A stretch of 64,000 nt of DNA from contig OX359275.1 of the NCBI GenBank assembly GCA_947179155.2, positions 40,213,398 through 40,277,397 of the forward strand, in the 5' to 3' direction. Position 1 is the first letter of the stretch. Every line of letters begins with the position of its first letter. The DNA comes from Hedera helix (taxonomy: Eukaryota; Streptophyta; Magnoliopsida; Apiales; Araliaceae). A program made the translations under genes and the position numbers. Below are positions 61,483 through 64,000 of the stretch, piece after piece. The notes beneath the pieces were generated by a model that was not told the origin of the DNA, made no database searches, and was given only the letters and a program-made list of their open reading frames with translations.

Positions 61483-62658
61483 ATTTCCTTCACCTTTTGT
61501 TAATCAAACCTGCTACGGTAAGGGATATTATTTTCTTTCATACTCCTAAATCGAAATTTATTATGGAACTATTGCTTCTATAATTCCTGAAAATATTATA
61601 TGTTCCATAATAGTTGAACTTCATTATTTCAACTGAACATTCCTATTTACGTGAACCTTTCTATTGAATTGTAACCGTTATTCTGAACTGTGGATCTTGA
61701 ATTTCACTCCACATCATGTTGACAATTTGGACATTATTTGAATCTGTACAAAGTAAACTTCCGATACTTATTGTTATCCTATTTCTTCTGTTCATCATTT
61801 ATATCATTCTAATCATCCAAAAATCAAGCTGTTGTGAATATCTGTGGCCGGGGGCACAGATGTGATATATTTGTTGAACAGATGATAGGTTAAAGGCGAT
61901 ATAATAGGTTAAAGGCGATACATCTGTTCGGTGTCTTTTATGGCACGTGGTGAATGTTCTCTTTGGCCCGTAGTGCAAAGATGAACTGTTGTTTGGTATG
62001 ATTATGACCAAAGGCTGAATCTGGTATAATCATGACCGTTGGTGCTATATTGAATATCTTTGGCCCGTAGTACAAAGATGAACTGTTGATGTGCATGATT
62101 ATGATCAGGAACTGTGAATTTGTATTATCTTGACTAATGATATTTCAGATGATAAAAGTTGATGATGTTTTTCCTAAAAAGAGAACCGAGTGGACATTAT
62201 AGTCTGCATTATTCTTCTAATAGATTACTCATTCCGCTGCTATTATTGATCTGAACGTTGTTTAAGAATTTAACTGCAGTTTTTGATATAAACCTTGTAG
62301 TCTATTGTATTCTATCAAGAACTCAACTGTTGAAGACTAATGATAATTTATTCGTCATTATCTTAGTCATGATATTCTTTACTGGGCTATTTGAGCTCAC
62401 CCTTTCTTTTGTTCCATTGTTTTTCAACAGGAGATGAAAACATAACAGGGTCTAGCCGGGGAATGGAGTGAGGGTCCGAGGAATAGTTATCATAGTCTTC
62501 ACGTTTTGTAAAATAGTGTGGCAATAATAGTGAAGACTTAGTTGTGTATTATTATACACTGTATTGTTGTACGTTGTGCTTTGTTGTAATAATTTTGTTG
62601 TAGTATTTTGACGTTTCAAGTTTGGGCTGTGTGGACCCAGATTTGGGGGCGTCACAGT

Positions 62659-62670
62659 TGGCATCAGAGC
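62659..62670 (+). other. Primer binding site, tRNA-Met type
   Basis: TGGCATCAGAGC two bases after the LTR differs by one base from the common plant PBS TGGTATCAGAGC. It would prime minus-strand synthesis. Confidence 0.88.
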
Positions 62671-62856
62671 TTAGGGATATGATCTTTAATGGAGATCTGG
62701 GGTTAGAACTAGGAGGGGAGAGACGAATAGAATCAGTCACTAGTGTGTCCTACCTAAAATAGATTTTATTATCTAATGAGTCGATTTGAATGTAGGAACA
62801 TGAAGTGATGAGTCAGTTTATTTGAACTAACATTTATTTTGTGACCACAGTTTAGT

Positions 62857-64000
62857 ATGGCATCTGGAAATCAAGAGGTTAACTATGGAATGCCTGAAGC
62901 AAATGTAGCCGAGAATCAAGAGGCCCCAAACAATCCTCCTGCCAACTCAGAAAATAATGTTCCTGATAACATGATGAACGATGGATTCTTTAGGAATTTC
63001 ATGCAGTTCATACAGAATCAAGGAAGAGGAAATCCAGTCAATAATAACGGTAGAAACGCTGGCAATTTGAGGATGGTCACTGTTAAGCAATTTAAAGAAT
63101 TAGGACCACCTGAATTCCACGGGAAGCCTGACCCACTCAAAGCGGAGGCATGGCTAAAGCAGACGACAAAAATACTTGATGTCTTACAATGCGCTGATGA
63201 TCAGAAGGTGCCATTTGCCACTTTTATGTTACGAGGTGAGGCGGACCATTGGTGGGAAGCGGTAAAACGTATCCAACCTTCAGCACTCGAAATGTCTTGG
63301 ACAGAATTCGAAGAACTGTTTAACGAGAAGTATTTCCCAGAAAGCATCCGCCATATGAAAGAGGTGGAATTCATTAAGCTGGAGCAGGGAAACATGACAG
63401 TCTCCCAATATGAAGCCAAGTTTGCCGAGTTATCTCGCTTTGCCACCCATCTTGTGGATGACGAAGCACGAATGAGTCGGATGTTCCTAAGAGGTTTGAG
63501 ATTCAAAATTCGTCAACAACTTAGCTCTCATAAATTTAGTTTGTATTCAGATGTTGTAGATAGGGCTCAAAGGGTGGAGCAAACAGATGAAACATTGCAG
63601 CCAAGAGTTAATGATCAGCATAGAGAAAGGAGTGACAACAACCACAGGAACGAGAACCATCGAGGAGGTAACCAACACTTCGGTGGTAATTCCATACCAA
63701 ATAACAGAAGAGGAGAATCTAGTGGGAACAATTTCAAAAGAAAGAGATTCCATAATAATTATGGAAGGGCACCAGCACCAGTACCAACACCAGCACCGAC
63801 CCCAGTTTCAAGGGGAGAAGATCGACCACCAGTGAGATGCTATAGGTGTGGTCAGGAAGGTCACATCAGCCCAAACTGTACACTGCAGTCCAAAAAGTGC
63901 TACAGTTGTGGGAAAGAGGGTCATCTTGCGCGGTTCTGTCCTGCCACAAAATCAAGTCCAGCTGCAATGATGATACCAAAAGCTAGCGCGGATAAGGGAA
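62857..64000 (+). CDS. gag: Gag polyprotein of the gypsy element, N-terminal part (open at window end)
   Basis: ATG 62857 opens 381 codons with no stop before the window ends. The N-terminus is Asn-rich and probably disordered. From about residue 80 the Retrotrans_gag fold follows (GPPEFHGKPDPLKAEAWLKQ, GEADHWWEAV, FEELFNEKYFP, QGNMTVSQYEAKFAELSRFA). A basic, Pro-rich linker leads to two CCHC zinc knuckles, CYRCGQEGHISPNC and CYSCGKEGHLARFC, which bind RNA. Gag forms the cytoplasmic virus-like particle that packages the transcript. Two knuckles rather than one is slightly unusual for this branch. The intact frame suggests a relatively young copy. Pol should follow beyond 64000, in the same or a shifted frame. 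Confidence 0.95.
   Translation, partial: MASGNQEVNYGMPEANVAENQEAPNNPPANSENNVPDNMMNDGFFRNFMQFIQNQGRGNPVNNNGRNAGNLRMVTVKQFKELGPPEFHGKPDPLKAEAWLKQTTKILDVLQCADDQKVPFATFMLRGEADHWWEAVKRIQPSALEMSWTEFEELFNEKYFPESIRHMKEVEFIKLEQGNMTVSQYEAKFAELSRFATHLVDDEARMSRMFLRGLRFKIRQQLSSHKFSLYSDVVDRAQRVEQTDETLQPRVNDQHRERSDNNHRNENHRGGNQHFGGNSIPNNRRGESSGNNFKRKRFHNNYGRAPAPVPTPAPTPVSRGEDRPPVRCYRCGQEGHISPNCTLQSKKCYSCGKEGHLARFCPATKSSPAAMMIPKASADKG

Larger units (their letters stand above)
59659..62656 (+). repeat. Left LTR of the gypsy element, 2998 bp
   Basis: Begins TGTAAGACCCC and ends GGGGGCGTCACA. It is homologous to LTRs at 3360-4564, 38403-47315 and 42818-46124. Internal landmarks are the GTCGTACGACGGCGCCG block (59837-59853), a palindrome array (60078-60330), a 92-bp tandem repeat (60471-60715), a TATA box (60804) and a minisatellite (61126-61482). 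The TATA lies about 1.15 kb in, so the transcribed R-U5 part would be long. Confidence 0.93.
59659..64000 (+). mobile_element. Ty3/Gypsy retrotransposon (Tekay/Del-like), 5' half
   Basis: The left LTR (59659-62656), a primer binding site (62659-62670), a 186-bp leader and an open gag frame running off the window are present in the right order. No right LTR is inside the window. The 5 bp before the LTR are AGTAG, which should recur after the right LTR. The long LTR and the gag type suggest the Tekay/Del branch of chromoviruses; pol would be needed to confirm this. Confidence 0.9.

Overview
This window is nuclear DNA from a flowering plant, almost certainly a eudicot. It is very AT-rich, has intron-bearing genes with GT-AG junctions, and is dominated by LTR retrotransposon debris and small DNA transposons. 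The species cannot be fixed from the sequence. There are no bacterial-type operons, no CRISPR array, and I recognised no rRNA or tRNA gene.

Gene content is low. Three genes look intact: a four-exon D-type cyclin of the CYCD3 group (+, 5807-7304), a two-exon LRR receptor-like pseudokinase of the At4g37250 type (-, 19719-22473), and an intronless R2R3-MYB factor of subgroup 22, MYB44/MYB73-like (+, 57509-58600). Two C-terminal exons of an unrecognised protein lie at 11578-12029 (-). Two former genes are decayed but keep their introns: an EB1C-like microtubule plus-end protein (-, 14881-17101), with a stop codon, a frameshift and a disturbed splice junction, and a FAD-dependent (DAO-fold) oxidoreductase (-, 26368-29046), with several frameshifts and stops.

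The rest is mobile DNA. Positions 1-2705 are the 3' part of a long LTR that starts outside the window. One Ty3/Gypsy family with about 3-kb LTRs appears four times: a truncated LTR (3360-4564), a broken solo LTR (38403-47315), a solo LTR (42818-46124), and the left LTR of an element whose gag is still open at the window edge (59659-64000). The block 38403-47315 is a stack of four solo LTRs up to three levels deep, resolved by flanking target-site duplications. A complete 615-bp TRIM element (two LTRs plus a primer binding site) lies at 34478-35092. Several hAT-type MITEs have 8-bp target duplications (12828-13120, 22756-23394, 23774-24064, 29289-30185, 49320-49911). Other small families are a TIR repeat of about 420 bp in two copies, a long-TIR Mutator-like element, Stowaway-like elements, and two stem-loop MITE families.

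The genes do not form a pathway; they are unrelated loci separated by transposon-filled spacers. The points most worth a second look are the nested LTR stack, the TRIM, the decayed EB1C gene with a candidate 37-nt microexon, the arrays of CAAT(A/T)ATTG palindromes upstream of the TATA box in three LTR copies, and the LTR minisatellite that differs in copy number between copies. I saw no convincing new defence or enzymatic system.
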